Source: Modestobacter sp. VKM Ac-2977
Lineage (GTDB): Bacteria; Actinomycetota; Actinomycetes; Mycobacteriales; Geodermatophilaceae
Direction of reading: 5' to 3'
DNA: 64,000 nt
Assembly: GCF_026968045.1 (NCBI RefSeq)
Contig: NZ_JAPVBQ010000002.1
Span: 298,933-362,932, forward strand
The notes under the pieces are model-generated. The model did no database searches and was not told the origin of the DNA. It was given only the letters and a program-made list of their open reading frames with translations. The translations under genes were made by a program, and so were the position numbers. The stretch's first letter is position 1. The number at the start of each line of letters is the position of its first letter. Of the stretch, positions 1-8,065 are shown piece after piece.

Positions 1-128
1 TGACCGAGCAGGCAGTGCACCTCACCGGCCCGGACGTCGAGGTCGACGCCGTCGAGGGCGCGGACGCCGGGGAACTGCTTGACGATGCCGTGCATCTCCA
101 GCAGCGGCGTCGCCGACGGAGCGCTCAC
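1..128 (-). CDS. ABC transporter ATP-binding protein, sugar type (5' end only)
   Basis: Only the first 42 codons are inside the window. Reading from a GTG at 128, the product begins [19 protein letters not shown] and continues [13 protein letters not shown] to a final LLGQ, which is where the Walker A loop of a ribose/xylose-type importer ATPase (RbsA/MglA/XylG class) would start. The 'I.K.FPGV.ALDGV.L' pattern is typical of that class. An overlapping reading from an ATG at 166 ends at a TGA that overlaps the GTG, so a 13-residue leader peptide with coupling is possible. The substrate cannot be told from this fragment. The neighbouring ROK repressor supports a carbohydrate role by inference. 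Confidence 0.75.
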   Translation of the reverse strand, partial: MSAPSATPLLEMHGIVKQFPGVRALDGVDLDVRAGEVHCLLG

Positions 129-185
129 GCGGGGACCCCGTGCCGGGCGAACAGGACGCCGGTCATGCCACCACTCCAGACTTAT

Positions 186-199
186 GCTCAGCACTGAAC
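186..199. promoter_or_regulatory. Imperfect palindrome, possible operator
   Basis: GCTCAGCACTGAAC is a 14-bp inverted repeat with one mismatch, about 60 bp upstream of the ABC ATPase GTG start. Its position suits a repressor or activator site. No matching second copy was found nearby, so the call rests on symmetry and position only. Confidence 0.3.
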
Positions 200-336
200 A
201 GAAGTACGTCAGGCGGGACACTATGTCCGTCGTCACACAGGGGTCAAGAGACCGCGGCGGCGTTACCGAACCGCAACGACAGAAGGTCAGCCGCGAGGCC
301 GCCGGCGTCCGGGGCATCCGTGCCGTCGCGCTCGCC

Positions 337-408
337 GGGTCAACCCGGTGCCGGAGGGGTTGACCCGCGTGCGCCTGCGGCTCAACCCCTCACCGTCCGG
401 GTCAACCC
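337..408. repeat. Four phased copies of GGGTCAACCC
   Basis: Copies lie at 337-346 (GGGTCAACCC), 357-366 (the reverse complement GGGTTGACCC), 379-388 (GGCTCAACCC, one mismatch) and 399-408 (exact). Their starts are 20, 22 and 20 bp apart, close to two helical turns. Copies 1 and 2 also form an 11-bp hairpin (336-367) with a 10-base loop. The array could be a cooperative operator for the ABC operon, perhaps bound by the neighbouring ROK protein, or the first pair could terminate the ROK transcript. Confidence 0.65.
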
Positions 409-507
409 GGGCTTGGCGCGCCGATGAGGTCGTCAGCCCGGGCCGACCAGCCGTCGTCCGGGCACGTCGGCCTGGGAACGGACTGCCCGAGGGGACGGAC
501 CCCGAGG

Positions 508-1707
508 TCAGCGGGCGGTCGGGGCCTCGGCGGAGTCGGCGTCGGCGCGCCCCACCTGGTAGGCGGAGTCCTCGTCCAGGAAGCCCTCGATCGCCATCAG
601 CGCGGCACCGAGCCGCCCGGACAGGTCCGGCGCCGCGCTCACCGAGATGTCCAGTGCGCGGGCGGCCAGCGGCAGGGAGCGGCCGTAGACGGCCTCCCGG
701 ATGCCGGCCAGCAGCGGCGGCCCGGCCTGCGCCACCCCACCGGTCATCACGATCCGGTGCGGGTTGAAGAAGTTGACCAGGCTGGCCAGCACGGTGCCGA
801 TCGTCCGGCCGGCGTTGCGGACCAGCTCCAGGGCCGGCCCGTCACCGTGCGCGGCCAGCTGCACCAGCTCGCGCGTCGTCGTCACCGGCAGGCCGGCTGC
901 CAGCGCGTCGCGGAGCAGGGCACCGCCACCGGCGATCGCCTCGAGACAGTTCTCGTTGCCGCACCGGCAGAGGACGGGCTCCCCGTGCGGCGGCGGGACG
1001 GAGATGTGCCCGATGTCGCCGGCGCTGCCCTGCGCACCGCGGTAGACCTGCCCGTCGACGACGATGCCGCAGCCGATCCCGGTGCCGACCTTGATCACCA
1101 GCACGTCCTCGGTCGACCCGGCGATGCCCATCTCGCCCAGCGCCATCACGTTCACGTCGTTGTCGGCGAAGACCGGGCAGTCGTACCGGCCGAAGGCGCT
1201 GGGGATCGGGTGGTCGTGCCAGCCCGGCATGATCGGCGGGTGCACCGGCCGGCCGGTGGAGAACTCCACCGGACCGGGGACGCCGACGCCGACGGCGCAC
1301 ACGTCGGCCGGGGTCAGGCCCGCCTCGGCCAGCACACCCTGGGCCAGCCGGTCGACCTCCGCCAGCACCGGGCCGGGGCCCTCCGCGATGTCGATGGGGT
1401 GGCCCACCGTCGCCAGGATCTCCGCGGAGAGGTCGGTGACCGCGACGTCGACGCTGGTCACGCCCAGGTCGACGGCGAGGACGCACCCGGCCTGGCTGTT
1501 GAAGCGCAGCAGCGTCGGCGGCCGCCCACCGGTGCTCCAGCCGCGGCCGCCCTCCTCGAGCAGGTTGGCCGCGATCAGCTGGTCGACCCGGGCACTCACC
1601 GTGTTCCGGGACGAGCCGGTCAGCGCGACGAGTTCGGCGCGGCTCCGCGCCCGCCCGGTGCGCACGTGGTGCAGCAGTGCGCTGGCCGAGGCGGAGGTGG
1701 AAGCCAC
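508..1707 (-). CDS. ROK family transcriptional regulator
   Basis: A 399-residue protein with an N-terminal winged helix-turn-helix (about residues 8-65, ELVALTGSSRNTVSARVDQL) followed by a ROK sugar-kinase-like fold. The zinc signature CRCGNENC is at 247-254 and the upstream GH is in GDIGHI near 230-234. The kinase-type DND is at 182-184. Length and layout match NagC/XylR-type repressors, which sense a sugar or sugar phosphate and are released from operators. The start is the GTG at 1707, since the ATG nearby is out of frame. It lies behind a sugar ABC gene in the same orientation, so local control of that operon is a reasonable inference. The substrate is unknown. Confidence 0.85.
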   Translation of the reverse strand: MASTSASASALLHHVRTGRARSRAELVALTGSSRNTVSARVDQLIAANLLEEGGRGWSTGGRPPTLLRFNSQAGCVLAVDLGVTSVDVAVTDLSAEILATVGHPIDIAEGPGPVLAEVDRLAQGVLAEAGLTPADVCAVGVGVPGPVEFSTGRPVHPPIMPGWHDHPIPSAFGRYDCPVFADNDVNVMALGEMGIAGSTEDVLVIKVGTGIGCGIVVDGQVYRGAQGSAGDIGHISVPPPHGEPVLCRCGNENCLEAIAGGGALLRDALAAGLPVTTTRELVQLAAHGDGPALELVRNAGRTIGTVLASLVNFFNPHRIVMTGGVAQAGPPLLAGIREAVYGRSLPLAARALDISVSAAPDLSGRLGAALMAIEGFLDEDSAYQVGRADADSAEAPTAR

Positions 1708-1763
1708 GCCGCCATGGTGGCACGCGCGGCGGTGACCCGGCGGCGGTCATCGTGCGCGCGCTG

Positions 1764-2204
1764 TCACAGACCGACCGCGACCGTCGCCGCCAGCTCCCGG
1801 CACGCCTCGAGGTCCTCGGCCCCCGGCGCCCCGGTCAGGCTCAGCGGTGCCGCCACCTGCCGCCAGTCCAGCGCACCGGTGATCCGCTGCACGCTGGTCA
1901 GGGCTCCGGCGGTGTCGTCGTTGCCGTGCACGTAGACCCCGTACGGCAGCCCGGCTGTGGCGTCCAGGCACGGGTAGAAGACCGTGTCGAAGAAGTGCTT
2001 GAGCGCACCGGACATGTACCCGATGTTGGCCGGCGTCCCGAGCAGGACGCCGTCGGCGGCGAGCACGTCCGCCGCCCCCGCCGACAGCGCGGGCCGCACG
2101 GTCAGCTCGACCTCCTCCACCAGCGCGACGCCCTCGCGGACGGCGGTCAGCACCGCCTGCAGGGCCGGCGAGGGCGTGTGGTGGACGACCAGCAGGCGCG
2201 GCAT
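1764..2204 (-). CDS. Flavodoxin-fold NAD(P)H-dependent FMN reductase-like protein
   Basis: A 146-residue single-domain protein starting MPRLLVVHHTPSP. The flavodoxin-like pattern shows an early beta strand followed by a phosphate-loop-like HHTPSPA, then DGVLLGTPANIGYMSG (about residues 51-65) and a KHFFDTVFYP helix typical of FMN-binding quinone or flavin reductases. It is the last gene of a leftward trio with creatininase and RidA, 17 bp after the creatininase stop. It may supply reduced flavin or protect against quinones. A specific substrate cannot be named. Confidence 0.7.
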   Translation of the reverse strand: MPRLLVVHHTPSPALQAVLTAVREGVALVEEVELTVRPALSAGAADVLAADGVLLGTPANIGYMSGALKHFFDTVFYPCLDATAGLPYGVYVHGNDDTAGALTSVQRITGALDWRQVAAPLSLTGAPGAEDLEACRELAATVAVGL

Positions 2205-2221
2205 CCCGGCATCCTCCCCGC

Positions 2222-3025
2222 TCAGGGCAGCGTCCGCACCGCCTCCAGTCGCTGGGTGAAGTGGGCCGCGAGCGCGTCGGCGACCCGCGCCAGGCACAGC
2301 TCGCCGATGGCGGTGGAGAGCCCGTGCGCGTCGCCCATGACCCCGGTGTCGGAGATCGCCCCGATGCCGCCGGTGAACATGCGCTGCAGCAGGGCGTCGT
2401 CGACCGGCCCGGTGTAGCCGCGGACCAGCCGCTCGGTGCGCACCTGCCCAGGCCGGAGGGCGGCGTAGACGGAGGACTCCGCGACGTCGGCGTGCCCACC
2501 GACCCGCTCGGGGTCTCCCCCGGCGTCGGCGACGGCGGACCGCCAGAGGTCGACCAGGCCGAGGAGGTCGGAGTAGACGACCACCCGGCAGTCCGGGCCC
2601 ACTGCGGCGTCCAGCCGTGCCTCCATCTGCGCCAGCGGGGCGAAGTTCCCGCCGTGGGCGGAGAAGCAGAGGATGGACCGGAAGCCGTGCGCGGCCAGGC
2701 TCTGGCAGTAGTCGGTGTAGACCGCCTCGAACGTCTCCGGGCGCAGGCTGATCGTCCCGGCGAAGCCCATGTGGTGCGGCGAGACGCCCACCCGGATGGT
2801 GGGGGCGACCAGCGCCGTCCCGAGCCGCTGTGCCAGCTCCACCGCCAGCCGGTCGGCGTGCACCGCGTCCACGTCCAGCGGCAGGTGCGGGCCGTGCTGT
2901 TCCACCGCGCCGCACGGCACGATGACGTCGCACCGCCCGTCCGCGAGCGCGGCCTGCACCTCGTCGGAGGTCATCGTCTCGAGCAGCACGTCATCTCCTG
3001 AGGGCTCGGCGGGGATCGGGCTCAC
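2222..3025 (-). CDS. Creatininase family amidohydrolase
   Basis: A 267-residue protein with the creatininase hallmark CGAVEQHGPHLPLDVDA near residues 37-53 and the later SAHGGN metal-site motif. The family are metal-dependent amide hydrolases, including creatinine amidohydrolase and formamide hydrolases of the MftE/ArfB kind. No mycofactocin genes are present, so MftE is unlikely. The GTG start at 3025 overlaps the RidA stop (GTGA), which indicates translational coupling. An in-frame ATG about 17 codons in is an alternative start. With RidA and a flavin reductase beside it, hydrolysis of a nitrogenous cyclic compound is likely, but the substrate is not shown. Confidence 0.8.
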   Translation of the reverse strand: MSPIPAEPSGDDVLLETMTSDEVQAALADGRCDVIVPCGAVEQHGPHLPLDVDAVHADRLAVELAQRLGTALVAPTIRVGVSPHHMGFAGTISLRPETFEAVYTDYCQSLAAHGFRSILCFSAHGGNFAPLAQMEARLDAAVGPDCRVVVYSDLLGLVDLWRSAVADAGGDPERVGGHADVAESSVYAALRPGQVRTERLVRGYTGPVDDALLQRMFTGGIGAISDTGVMGDAHGLSTAIGELCLARVADALAAHFTQRLEAVRTLP

Positions 3026-3486
3026 GCGGTGACGCGGACGACGGCCTCGATCTCCACGGCGATGTCGAACGGCAGCTCGGCCATGCCGACGGCCGACCGG
3101 GCACCACGGCCGACGTCGCCGAGCACGTCGACGAAGAGGTCCGAGCAGCCGTCGATCACGGCGGGCGTGCGGTTGAAGCCGGGCCGGCAGTTGACCATCC
3201 CGAAGAGCTTGACCACCTGCTGCACCCGACCGAGGTCGCCGAGCTCGGCGCGCAGCGCCGCGAGCAGCTGCAGCCCGGTGAGCCGCGCGGCCTCCCGCGC
3301 GGTCTCCAGGTCCAGGCCACCCTCGCCGACCTTGCCGGTGACCAGGGTGCCGTCGGGCCGGACCGGGCCCATCCCGGAGAGGAAGACCAGGTCCCCGGCG
3401 GCCATGGCCGGCAGGTAGTTGCCGCCCGGGCCCATCGGCGAGGGCAGTTCCAGTCCGAGCTCGCGGAGCCGTGCGTCGACGTCCAT
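3022..3486 (-). CDS. RidA family protein (YjgF-like)
   Basis: A 154-residue RidA/YjgF-type protein. It begins MDVDARLRELGLELP, then has GGNYLPAMAAGDLVFLSGMGP, the pattern of the longer, roughly 150-residue RidA subgroup, and a C-terminal hydrophobic strand VEIEAVVRVTA. RidA proteins deaminate reactive enamine/imine intermediates, but this subgroup often has other hydrolytic or unknown roles. It opens a leftward operon and overlaps the creatininase gene by four bases. The larger open frame extending upstream of 3486 is on the opposite strand of the DNA ligase gene and is not coding. Confidence 0.85.
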   Translation of the reverse strand: MDVDARLRELGLELPSPMGPGGNYLPAMAAGDLVFLSGMGPVRPDGTLVTGKVGEGGLDLETAREAARLTGLQLLAALRAELGDLGRVQQVVKLFGMVNCRPGFNRTPAVIDGCSDLFVDVLGDVGRGARSAVGMAELPFDIAVEIEAVVRVTA

Positions 3487-3555
3487 GGGCGCATCCTGGC
3501 CTGCGGCAGCCCGCAGCGGGAGCCCTCCGGCCCACCGGACTGGGAACATGACCGG

Positions 3556-5100
3556 GTGCTGCTCGCCGACGTCCTCGCCGCGTCCACCGCGGTCACGGCC
3601 ACCCGGTCCCGCACCGCCAAGGCCGCGGCCATCGCCGCACTGCTGCGGGCCGCCGCCCGCGATGAGGTCGTGCCGGTCACCGGGTGGCTGGCCGGCGAGC
3701 CCCGCCAGGGCCGGCTCGGCGTCGGCTGGCGCACCCTGTCCCGGCTCGGCGGGGGCACCGCGGCCGCGCCGTCGCTGACCGTCGCGGCGGTCGACTCGGC
3801 GCTGACCGAGCTGGGCGGGACGACCGGGGCCGGGTCCGCGGCGCGGCGGGACGCCGTCCTGGGCGGGCTGCTCGACGCGGCGACCCCGGAGGAGCAGCAG
3901 TTCCTGGTCCGGCTGCTCACCGGCGAGCTCCGGCAGGGTGCGCTGGAGGGCGTCGTGCTGGATGCGGTCGCCGCCGCCGCCGAGGTGCCGGCCCCCGTCG
4001 TCCGCCGGGCCTTCATGCTCTCCGGCCGGCTGCCGGAGACCGCCGCGCTCGCGATGGCCGGCGGGGCCCCGGCGCTGGCGGGCGTGCGGCTGGGGGTGGG
4101 CCGCCCGGTGCGGCCGATGCTGGCCAGCCCCGGGTCGTCGCTGGACGCCGCGCTCGACGACCTCGGTGCCGACGTCACCGTCGAGTTCAAGCTCGACGGC
4201 GCCCGGATCCAGGTGCACCGGGACGGCGACGTCGTCCGGGTGTGGACCCGGTCGCTGCGGGAAGTGACCGACGGCGTGCCGGAGCTGGTCGAACGGGTCC
4301 GGGCGCTGCCCTGCGAGACCGCCGTGCTCGACGGGGAGACCCTCGCGCTGGACGACGACGGCCGGCCGCGCGCCTTCCAGGACACGATGAGCCGTTTCGG
4401 CAGCGAGTCGGCCGACGCGGGCGTCCTGCTGAGCCCGTTCCTCTTCGACGTCCTGCACCTGGACGGCCGGGACCTGCTCGACGAGCCGCTCGCGGTGCGG
4501 CTGGACGCGCTGGCCGGGCTGCTGGCCGACGACGCGCACGCGGCGCTGCGGATGCCCGGGGTGCGCCGGCCCACCCCGGAGGAGGCGGCCGGCGTCCTCG
4601 ACGACGCGCTGACCGCTGGGCACGAGGGCGTGGTGGTCAAGGCGCTGGACGCGCCCTACGCGGCCGGTCGCCGCGGCAAGGCGTGGCAGAAGGTCAAGCC
4701 GGTGCACACCCTCGACCTGGTCGTGCTCGGCGCCGAATGGGGGTACGGCAGGCGCGCCGGCTCGCTGTCCAACATCCACCTCGGCGCCCGCGACCCCGAC
4801 GGCGGCGAGCCGGTGATGGTCGGCAAGACGTTCAAGGGGATGACCGACGAACTGCTGGCCTGGCAGACCCGGACGTTCCCCGAGCACGCCGCCGAGCGTC
4901 CCGACTGGGGCGTGCTGCTGCGCCCCGAGCTCGTGGTCGAGATCGCAGTGGACGGCGCCCAGCGCAGCACCCGATACCCCGGCGGCGTGGCGCTGCGGTT
5001 CGCCCGGGTGCTGCGCTACCGCCCGGACAAGACCCCGGCCGAGGCCGACACGATCGACGCGGTGCGCGCCCTGCTCGCCGGTGGCCCGACGGCCGGCTGA
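3556..5100 (+). CDS. ligB: ATP-dependent DNA ligase
   Basis: A 514-residue ATP-dependent ligase. An N-terminal DNA-binding region (about 1-170, starting LLADVLAASTAVTATRSR) is followed by the adenylation motif EFKLDGARIQ with catalytic Lys212, then VLDGETLALD, EGVVVKALDAPY and KVKPVHTLDLVVL, which are nucleotidyltransferase motifs. An OB-fold domain ends the protein. Layout and length match mycobacterial LigB, which seals nicks using ATP beside the essential NAD-dependent LigA. The start is the GTG at 3556; the ATG eight bases upstream is out of frame. No ku or ligD lies nearby, so a role in repair rather than end joining is inferred. Confidence 0.92.
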   Translation: MLLADVLAASTAVTATRSRTAKAAAIAALLRAAARDEVVPVTGWLAGEPRQGRLGVGWRTLSRLGGGTAAAPSLTVAAVDSALTELGGTTGAGSAARRDAVLGGLLDAATPEEQQFLVRLLTGELRQGALEGVVLDAVAAAAEVPAPVVRRAFMLSGRLPETAALAMAGGAPALAGVRLGVGRPVRPMLASPGSSLDAALDDLGADVTVEFKLDGARIQVHRDGDVVRVWTRSLREVTDGVPELVERVRALPCETAVLDGETLALDDDGRPRAFQDTMSRFGSESADAGVLLSPFLFDVLHLDGRDLLDEPLAVRLDALAGLLADDAHAALRMPGVRRPTPEEAAGVLDDALTAGHEGVVVKALDAPYAAGRRGKAWQKVKPVHTLDLVVLGAEWGYGRRAGSLSNIHLGARDPDGGEPVMVGKTFKGMTDELLAWQTRTFPEHAAERPDWGVLLRPELVVEIAVDGAQRSTRYPGGVALRFARVLRYRPDKTPAEADTIDAVRALLAGGPTAG

Positions 5101-5114
5101 CCGGGGCCGGTCAG
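5097..5114. terminator. Stop-codon hairpin between ligB and a convergent gene
   Basis: An 18-bp perfect palindrome, CTGACCGG followed by GG and CCGGTCAG, contains both the ligB TGA (5098-5100) and the convergent gene's stop (5111-5113 on the minus strand). It has no T-run, as is usual in high-GC actinobacteria. It may act as a bidirectional terminator. Confidence 0.45.
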
Positions 5115-5488
5115 CGGCGGTGCCAGTGCGCGGCGCCGGCCGCGGCCAGCCCCAGGACGGTCATCGACAGCCCCACGCTCCGGTCGGCCACGTCACCGCC
5201 GCGCCGACCGACCAGCACGGCGGCGCCGTCCAGCGCGGTGAGCAGCAGGGTGACCTCCGTGGTGCGGCGGGCCTGGGGCACGGGGGTGACCAGCAGGGCC
5301 GCGCCCATCGCGATGTTCCGGGCGGCGATCAGCCGCACCAGCAGCGGCAGTGCGATGTCGTTGCCGGTGGCCCGCTCGTCGACCCCCAGCGCCCGGGTCA
5401 TCGCCCGCGGGGCGAACAGGGCGCCGGTGCCCAGCCAGATCGACAGCGTGCCGATGCTCTTGCGGGTCACGTCCCAGTTCAGCGTCAT
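5111..5488 (-). CDS. Small integral membrane protein (unknown)
   Basis: A 125-residue protein beginning MTLNWDVTRKSIG, with three to four hydrophobic segments: SIGTLSIWLGTGALF, a central ARNIAMGAALLV, TEVTLLLTALDGAAVLV, and SVGLSMTVLGLAAAGAA. Similar small proteins in actinobacteria are often annotated DUF4267-like. Its ATG overlaps the stop of the upstream gene by four bases (ATGA), so it is the last member of a three-gene leftward operon. I cannot assign a function. Confidence 0.7.
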   Translation of the reverse strand: MTLNWDVTRKSIGTLSIWLGTGALFAPRAMTRALGVDERATGNDIALPLLVRLIAARNIAMGAALLVTPVPQARRTTEVTLLLTALDGAAVLVGRRGGDVADRSVGLSMTVLGLAAAGAAHWHRR

Positions 5489-6072
5489 GCCCGGCTGGTG
5501 CCCGGCCGGCCGGCTCGGAAACCGGTGGCCACCAACACCAGCACGAACGCCAGGTACGGCAGCGTGGCCGCGCTGGCCACGACATCGCTGACGGTGGCCA
5601 CCGCGAAGGCACCGACGTCGGGTGAGTCCAGCGGCCCGAGCACCCGGCCGGCGCCCAGTGCGGCGATCGACGCCGGCAGGGTCAACAGCGCCGACACCGC
5701 CCCGCCGGTGACCACCCCGGCCAGCACCGTCCCGGGCGCACGCCGCACGGCCCGCACCGCCAGTGCGGTCCCCCGACGCAGGGCACCGGCAGGGGTGAGC
5801 CGCCCGCCGTCGAGCAGGCCGGCGAGCGCACCGGTCACCCACAGCTGGGCGACCAGTGCGGTCAGGAAGCCGACGACGTCGACGGCGAGGGCGGCCCACA
5901 GGCGGGGGTCGTCCCAGACCAGCACCTGCCGCAGCACGTCGGGGACGGTGTTGACGGCGGTGGCGACGACGGAGGCGAGGAAGGCGGCCGGGGCGTGCCG
6001 GCGGAGCAGCCGGAGGGCGGCGGCGAGCGTGCCGGCCGTGGAGTGCCCGGAGACGTCTCCCGGCGCGGTCAC
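5485..6072 (-). CDS. Integral membrane protein (unknown)
   Basis: A 195-residue hydrophobic protein read from a GTG at 6072 that overlaps the stop of the upstream methyltransferase gene (GTGA). After an N-terminal basic helix (RLLRRHAPAAF) it has about four to five membrane segments, including AALAVDVVGFLTALVAQLWV and GTVLAGVVTGGAVSALL. No family is recognised with confidence. The tight coupling on both sides suggests it works with the methyltransferase and the small membrane protein, perhaps in lipid or envelope modification, but that is inference. Confidence 0.65.
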   Translation of the reverse strand: MTAPGDVSGHSTAGTLAAALRLLRRHAPAAFLASVVATAVNTVPDVLRQVLVWDDPRLWAALAVDVVGFLTALVAQLWVTGALAGLLDGGRLTPAGALRRGTALAVRAVRRAPGTVLAGVVTGGAVSALLTLPASIAALGAGRVLGPLDSPDVGAFAVATVSDVVASAATLPYLAFVLVLVATGFRAGRPGTSRA

Positions 6073-6743
6073 GACCGGGTGGCGACGAGCGCCGTCCAGC
6101 AGCCGGCCAGTCGGGTCTCCTGCGCGGTGACGGTCAGCCCGGCGGCCCGGCACGCCTCCGCCAGGGTCGCGGGGGTGGGGCGGTCGCCGTCAGCCGGATG
6201 TGCGGAGACCGCGCGGAGCACCCGGCTGTCGATGAACCGGGCGGTCATCTCGCAGGAGTAGAAGCGGCCGCCGGGGCGCAGCACCCGCGCGGCCTCGGCG
6301 ACCACCGCCCGCCAGTCCTCGGTGTGGTGCAGCACGTGCCAGCCGAAGACCGCGTCGTAGGCGGCGTCGTCCGCGCTCAGCCGGGTCGCGTCGCCCTGGC
6401 TGACCTGCACCCGGTCGCCGAGGTCGCGCACCGCCGCGCGACAGTCCGCCACGCTGGCCGGGAAGATCTCCACCCCGTCCGCGTGCGCGGCGCCGAAGGT
6501 GTCCAGCGCCGACCGCAGGCCGGTGCCGCGCCGGCCGGTGCCCAGCTCCAGCACCCGGCCGTCGAGCACCGGGCCGCCGAGCCGGCGCAGCAGCCGGGCC
6601 TCGATGCGCGCCTGGACCAGCGCGCGCAGGCGGGCGTCGACCCACAGCCGGGTGCCGTCGACGAAGGTGGGTGGGACGCCGGGCGCCCGGCCGCTGCGTG
6701 CGGTGGCCGGGCCGGACGGGGAGTGTTCGGGGAGGTCACGCAC
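6069..6743 (-). CDS. Class I SAM-dependent methyltransferase
   Basis: A 224-residue methyltransferase. Motif I is VLELGTGRRGTGL, followed by an acidic post-I strand DGVEIFPAS. QGDATRLSADDAAYDAVFGW is motif II with the HVLHHTEDW that follows it, and VLRPGGRFYSCEM is motif III. This is the pattern of ubiquinone/sterol-type or small-molecule C- and O-methyltransferases. The GTG at 6743 is chosen because it leaves a short leader before the conserved region, but the true start is uncertain. It heads the leftward trio with two membrane proteins. The acceptor substrate cannot be seen. Confidence 0.8.
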   Translation of the reverse strand: MRDLPEHSPSGPATARSGRAPGVPPTFVDGTRLWVDARLRALVQARIEARLLRRLGGPVLDGRVLELGTGRRGTGLRSALDTFGAAHADGVEIFPASVADCRAAVRDLGDRVQVSQGDATRLSADDAAYDAVFGWHVLHHTEDWRAVVAEAARVLRPGGRFYSCEMTARFIDSRVLRAVSAHPADGDRPTPATLAEACRAAGLTVTAQETRLAGCWTALVATRS

Positions 6744-6810
6744 GCCAGCCCGTGTGCCCGCCGGGGACCGCCCGAAACGGGACGGCGCCGTCCCGGGCCG
6801 GTCGCGCGGG

Positions 6811-7947
6811 TCAGCTCGCGGGGGTGTCGGCGTGCCGGCGGCGACCCCCGCGCGCCGTGGAGCCCGGGTCGGCCAGGAGGAGCAACGCCCCGATCCCGAC
6901 GAGCAGCCAGAGGCTGACCAGTCGGTAGACGAGCACGGCCGGCACCGCTTGGCTGGCCGGGAGGCCGACGGCGACCAGCGCCGAGGCAAGCGCCGCCTCC
7001 ACGACCCCGATGCCGCCCGGGGTGAGCCGCGCCGAGGAGACCAGCGCGCCGGCACCCCAGGCGAGCAGCAGCCCCTGCCACGGGACGGGCGCGCCGACGG
7101 CCACCAGGGCCAGCGCCAGCGCGGCGACGTCCAGCACCCAGTTGGCCAGCGCGAGCAGGCCGGCGGCGGACGCGGCACCGAAGGACAACCGGAAGGCACC
7201 CAGGGAGGTCAGCAGCTCCTCGATCCGCCGCTCCACCTGCCTGCCCCGCAGCGCGCGCACCCAGCGGGACAGCGCGGTGACGACGCCGGTGGCCAGCCGG
7301 ACGACGACGGTGCGCGACCGCTCGTGCCGGAGGACCAGCACCAGCCCCACCACCGGCAGGACGCCGGCCGCCGTGGCGAGGAAGGCACCGAGGGAGCCCC
7401 AGAGCGAGCCGGTGGCTGCGGACCCGACGGCCAGGACCACCGCCAGCGTGGCCGTGGCCGCGATCCCGGAGACCGCGAGTGCCCAGCCCACGAGAGCGGG
7501 GCCGTTGCCCAGCGCGTGCAGCCGGCGGTAGGTGTACGCCGCGCTCGCCGCGGCTCCGGCGACCGGGACCGTGGAGGCGATGGTGTTGCCGGCGTAGATG
7601 GTGGTCGAGGCGTGACGCAGCGGGACGTCGCCGCCACCTGCGCGTATGAGCACGCGCTGCTGCAGCGCCAGGCAGTGCAGGGACAGCAACTGGGTCAGCG
7701 CGGCGAGCACGACCCAGGACCAGGCGACGCCCACCAGGCCGTCCCACCACTCGGCGAGCCGGTCCCGGAAGACGACGACCGCGGCACCGACCGCGGCCAG
7801 CAGGACGACCCTGAGCAGAGCGGCGATCACCCGCCGGCGACGATTCCGCAGGCCCGCCGGTGAGGCACCGGAGGCACGGTCTGGCGCCGGTGGCGCTCCC
7901 GACCCTCCTCCCTCACCCACCCACACATGGTCCCCGCCGACGCACAT
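6811..7947 (-). CDS. Lysylphosphatidylglycerol synthase-type flippase domain protein (YbhN-like)
   Basis: A multi-pass membrane protein of 378 residues if read from the ATG at 7947. It has about eight hydrophobic segments and the family's C-terminal signature LTPGGIGVVEAALASALVA followed by VYRLVSLWLLVGIGALL, known from the transmembrane half of MprF and from AglD/YbhN. There is no soluble aminoacyl-transferase domain, so it probably moves a lipid or polyprenol-linked group rather than lysinylating one. In-frame GTGs at 7926 and 7920 are equally possible starts. It faces the same way as the methyltransferase trio, 67 bp upstream. Confidence 0.75.
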   Translation of the reverse strand: MCVGGDHVWVGEGGGSGAPPAPDRASGASPAGLRNRRRRVIAALLRVVLLAAVGAAVVVFRDRLAEWWDGLVGVAWSWVVLAALTQLLSLHCLALQQRVLIRAGGGDVPLRHASTTIYAGNTIASTVPVAGAAASAAYTYRRLHALGNGPALVGWALAVSGIAATATLAVVLAVGSAATGSLWGSLGAFLATAAGVLPVVGLVLVLRHERSRTVVVRLATGVVTALSRWVRALRGRQVERRIEELLTSLGAFRLSFGAASAAGLLALANWVLDVAALALALVAVGAPVPWQGLLLAWGAGALVSSARLTPGGIGVVEAALASALVAVGLPASQAVPAVLVYRLVSLWLLVGIGALLLLADPGSTARGGRRRHADTPAS

Positions 7948-8065
7948 CGGGCACACAGCAGGGGTCGGAACCCGGCCGCACACAACTGAACCGGGCCGGA
8001 CCGGGAGCCCACAGACCGTCCCAGCCGGCACGCACCCGGCCCGGCCGCCCCCACGGTTGACCGGG

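Larger units (their letters stand above)
129..507. promoter_or_regulatory. Gene-free regulatory stretch upstream of the ABC operon
   Basis: This 379-bp stretch lies between the start of the leftward ABC ATPase gene and the stop of the leftward ROK gene, and I see no credible gene in it. It holds an imperfect palindrome at 186-199 and four phased decamers at 337-408, listed separately. It most likely carries the ABC operon promoter and the end of the ROK transcript. Confidence 0.6.

Noticed and set aside
424-1935. 503-residue open frame on the plus strand across the ROK gene
   Set aside because: It is the complement of a protein with clear ROK motifs. The plus-strand translation is Arg/Gly/His-rich and has no recognisable domain.
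3487-4887. Long minus-strand extension upstream of the RidA start
   Set aside because: It runs antisense to the DNA ligase gene, which has its full set of catalytic motifs. The extension is low-complexity.
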